A stretch of DNA of 64,000 nucleotides from Bdellovibrio svalbardensis (GTDB lineage Bacteria > Bdellovibrionota > Bdellovibrionia > Bdellovibrionales > Bdellovibrionaceae): positions 930,001-994,000 of the forward strand of contig NZ_JANRMI010000002.1 of the NCBI RefSeq assembly GCF_029531655.1. The letters run 5' to 3'. Made by a program: the position numbers and the translations under genes. Below, in pieces: positions 62,391-64,000 of the stretch (the stretch's first letter is position 1; the number at the start of each line of letters is the position of its first letter). Below the pieces are notes generated by a model. The model was not told the DNA's origin, made no database searches, and saw only the letters and a program-made list of their open reading frames with translations.

Positions 62391-63107
62391 ATGCACTTCA
62401 ACAAGTCTCTTTTCAAATTCGCATTCGAATCCGTTTTACTGCTGTTGGTATTTTCTGCGATTCTTTTTATTATTGGTTTTATATTGAATTTACTTTCTCG
62501 CAAAAGTCGCGAAGTGGTCACATCGGCCACAAACCCCAAGACATTTTTGTATCTGTTTTTCCCAGGCATTATGATTCACGAGCTGAGCCATATGGTGGCG
62601 GCCCTGGTTTTCCTGCATAAGATCGAAAGATTTAAACTGATCGATTTCGCCGCAAAGAATGGATCGCACGGGCACGTGATCACCAGTCGCAGGAATGTCT
62701 GGAATTTGCTCTATGTGCCGCAGCTTTGGCAGTCCATGGGCAGCCTCTTTATTGGCATTGCTCCGCTGGTTGTTGGCCCCTTGGCGATGCTTATTTGGTT
62801 TAAATACTTCGTCCCCGGGGGACGAAGCTTTTTACTTCACCCCAGCCTCCAGAGCTTGCCAATGATGTCCCTGCATCTGGGTATTTGGCTCTATGTGGCC
62901 TTCGCGACACTTTCGAATATTGAGTTGAGCGACGCCGACCTGAGTGAAGCTTGGAAGGGGTTTGGATTCGTATTGCTGTTTGTCTTCGTTCTTGCCCTGG
63001 CTTCTGGACAATTTCACCCCACCCTCATCACCAGCGGCTTACTTCATAAATATTGGTCGATGATGGGGGTTGGAGCTTTGCGACTAAAAATTTTAAGCCA
63101 TTTATGA
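62391..63107 (+). CDS. Membrane protein with an intramembrane HExxH motif (M50-like)
   Basis: A 238-residue polytopic protein with five or six hydrophobic segments. The first is followed by a polar patch, then 'FFPGIMIHELSHMVAALVF' with HELSH inside a hydrophobic helix, as in intramembrane zinc proteases. The later membrane segment 'LFIGIAPLVVGPLAMLIW' and 'SLHLGIWLYVAFATLSNIEL' recall the second M50 region, but the LDGG-type third ligand is not clear. It could be a diverged site-2 protease or an unrelated membrane protein; the zinc site is inference. Confidence 0.6.
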   Translation: MHFNKSLFKFAFESVLLLLVFSAILFIIGFILNLLSRKSREVVTSATNPKTFLYLFFPGIMIHELSHMVAALVFLHKIERFKLIDFAAKNGSHGHVITSRRNVWNLLYVPQLWQSMGSLFIGIAPLVVGPLAMLIWFKYFVPGGRSFLLHPSLQSLPMMSLHLGIWLYVAFATLSNIELSDADLSEAWKGFGFVLLFVFVLALASGQFHPTLITSGLLHKYWSMMGVGALRLKILSHL

Positions 63108-63128
63108 ATATTGAGGATGGCCATTTGC

Positions 63129-63278
63129 CTATTGCTTAGGCGAAACAATCTCAGGATTCGACGCTTTGGGGGATTGTTGAGTCTTCTGCCCCCAAATATA
63201 GCCTACAAAGTAAGCAAGACAGCCTATAAGAGCGAAAATCATCCATTTTTTAATGCGTCCTACCACTAAAGCTTTCAT
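63129..63278 (-). CDS. Short ORF, 49-residue membrane peptide
   Basis: Minus-strand ORF MKALVVGRIKKWMIFALIGC to PEIVSPKQ with a hydrophobic helix at residues 12-27 (MIFALIGCLAYFVGYIWG) and a polar tail. No clear SD precedes the ATG at 63278, which lowers confidence; an internal ATG at residue 13 is possible. No family recognised. Confidence 0.45.
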   Translation of the reverse strand: MKALVVGRIKKWMIFALIGCLAYFVGYIWGQKTQQSPKASNPEIVSPKQ

Positions 63279-63340
63279 TTTTTTAGTTTTAACCGTTGAC
63301 AAGAATGGCTGGCAACATTAATTTGGGTCTCTCTCGTGAT

Positions 63341-63416
63341 GCGGGAGTAGCTCAGTTGATAGAGCGATGCCTTGCCAAGGCATAGGTCGCGGGTTTGAGC
63401 CCCGTCTCCCGCTCCA
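63341..63416 (+). tRNA. tRNA-Gly (GCC anticodon)
   Basis: A 76-base tRNA with encoded CCA: acceptor arms GCGGGAG and CTCCCGC, discriminator T, D-arm with 'AGCTCAGTTGATAGAGC', anticodon arm ATGCC/GGCAT with GCC at 63374-63376, and T-arm 'GCGGGTTTGAGCCCCGT'. It reads GGC and GGU codons. Confidence 0.97.
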
Positions 63417-63568
63417 AATTTCTTTTTGGAGTTTCGCATCAGAATAATCGATAAAAATAAAATATAAAGCACCTAACAGCGACTGCTGCTTTTGCTAATT
63501 CTATTTTACCCTCACTGCGAATGAAATCCGTACCGAAAACATCGGCCTCCTGAGACAATCATTACACT

Positions 63569-64000
63569 ATGAAAAAGGCGCTGAATCTGATTTCTAATAT
63601 TCTTCTGGCGGCGATGGTGATTTTCCTTATCACAACCCGCCTGCCTGGAATGATCGAACACTATCGTCAAGAAGGAGCGACCGCTCCTGATTTTACGATA
63701 TCCTTGCTGCAAGGTAAGTCCTTTACTCTGAATGAGAACAAAGAACCTTTAGTGATCGTCTTTTGGGCCACTTGGTGCGGGCCCTGCGAAGTTGAACTCT
63801 CTCGCCTTAACAACCTTATTATAGAAAAGAAAATCAAAGCAGAGTCGGTCCTCACCATCTCTAGCCTTGAGGATCCCACGCTTGTGCAAAAAACAGTATC
63901 CCATCGCCAATATCAATTCGCGGTGGGCTTGGATCCATCTGGAAAAGTGGCTAAGGATTACAAAGTTGCCGGCACTCCAACCCTGGTTTTTGTCGACCGA
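63569..64000 (+). CDS. TlpA/ResA-like thioredoxin-fold protein (partial, 3' end off the window)
   Basis: The ATG at 63569 starts a frame that stays open to 64000 (144 codons). A membrane anchor or uncleaved signal (residues 1-24, 'NLISNILLAAMVIFLITTR') is followed by 'APDFTISLLQGKSFTL', 'VIVFWATWCGPCEVELSRLN' with WCGPC, and 'VAGTPTLVFVDR' with the cis-Pro. This is a periplasmic disulfide reductase of the TlpA/ResA type, often used for cytochrome c maturation. The upstream SD is weak. The C-terminal part is off the window. Confidence 0.88.
   Translation, partial: MKKALNLISNILLAAMVIFLITTRLPGMIEHYRQEGATAPDFTISLLQGKSFTLNENKEPLVIVFWATWCGPCEVELSRLNNLIIEKKIKAESVLTISSLEDPTLVQKTVSHRQYQFAVGLDPSGKVAKDYKVAGTPTLVFVDR

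Noticed and set aside
63275-63472. 65-residue minus-strand ORF across the tRNA gene
   Set aside because: It is the antisense of tRNA-Gly; the familiar 'GAGDGAQTRDLCLG' stretch is a known misannotation of reverse tRNA sequence.
1-64000. Prophage or genomic island
   Set aside because: No integrase, transposase, phage structural gene or attachment repeat was seen; the single tRNA has no direct repeat of its 3' end that I could find nearby.

Overview
The window reads as chromosomal DNA of a predatory Bdellovibrio-like bacterium (phylum Bdellovibrionota). I infer this from the mix of Gram-negative envelope genes (Mpl, outer-membrane beta-barrel, lipoprotein, many Sec-exported proteins), a dense supply of secreted hydrolase-like proteins, deltaproteobacterial gene orders (M50 protease-trpS-scpA; tilS-ftsH-cdaA-cdaR-glmM-pdxJ-tsaE; iscS-mnmA-mtaB-rnc-era-der), and a histone-fold protein. 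No rRNA, CRISPR array, transposase, integrase or phage gene was seen. Coding density is very high: no gap longer than 300 bases lacks a gene, and many neighbours share 1-4 bases.

Layout. 1-7.7 kb: an scpA-trpS-M50 protease operon on the minus strand, then acyl-CoA dehydrogenase, a peptide-binding protein and a cyclic-nucleotide-binding/EAL phosphodiesterase on plus, and a secreted protein carrying siderophore-synthetase (IucA/IucC) motifs on minus. 7.9-20 kb: an accessory-looking stretch with small and secreted proteins, an SDR-queD-pseudouridine synthase operon, an L,D-transpeptidase, a large secreted protein with a caspase/CHAT-like His/Cys pair, two secreted DUF2183 phosphatase paralogues, yebC, and a DUF2183-YkgJ-sufE operon. 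20-34 kb: MFS exporter, glnD, a YiiX-type lipoprotein, mutS, and a translationally coupled block with peptidoglycan-recycling genes (NAD/FAD-binding protein, purB, ldcA, serine hydrolase, mpl). 34-43.7 kb: glutathione peroxidase, a beta-barrel, and the iscS-mnmA-mtaB-rnc-era-der-SNF-transporter operon. 43.9-54 kb: an MshEN-like protein, then tsaE, pdxJ, glmM, cdaR, cdaA (c-di-AMP synthesis), ftsH, tilS and an aldehyde dehydrogenase. 55-64 kb: two amino-acid-type binding proteins, glpX, ybgC, pgsA, an RRM RNA-binding protein, a zinc-finger/histone-fold fusion, an AraC/GyrI regulator, an intramembrane HExxH protein, tRNA-Gly(GCC) and a thioredoxin-like protein cut by the window edge.

How the parts fit: the housekeeping operons couple tRNA modification and ribosome biogenesis (iscS, mnmA, mtaB, rnc, era, der, tsaE, tilS), and cell-wall supply with c-di-AMP signalling (cdaA, cdaR, glmM). 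Around them lie exported enzymes that could act on envelope polymers or lipids. Several short palindrome families are scattered in the intergenic spaces, and two genes have their start or ribosome-binding site inside a strong hairpin.

Most notable observations: the zinc-finger/histone-fold protein at 59791-60276; the exported IucA/IucC-like protein at 6554-7720; the secreted caspase/CHAT-like protein at 11877-13601; the SD-sequestering hairpin with a U-tract before the YiiX lipoprotein; and unannotated short ORFs with clear ribosome-binding sites.
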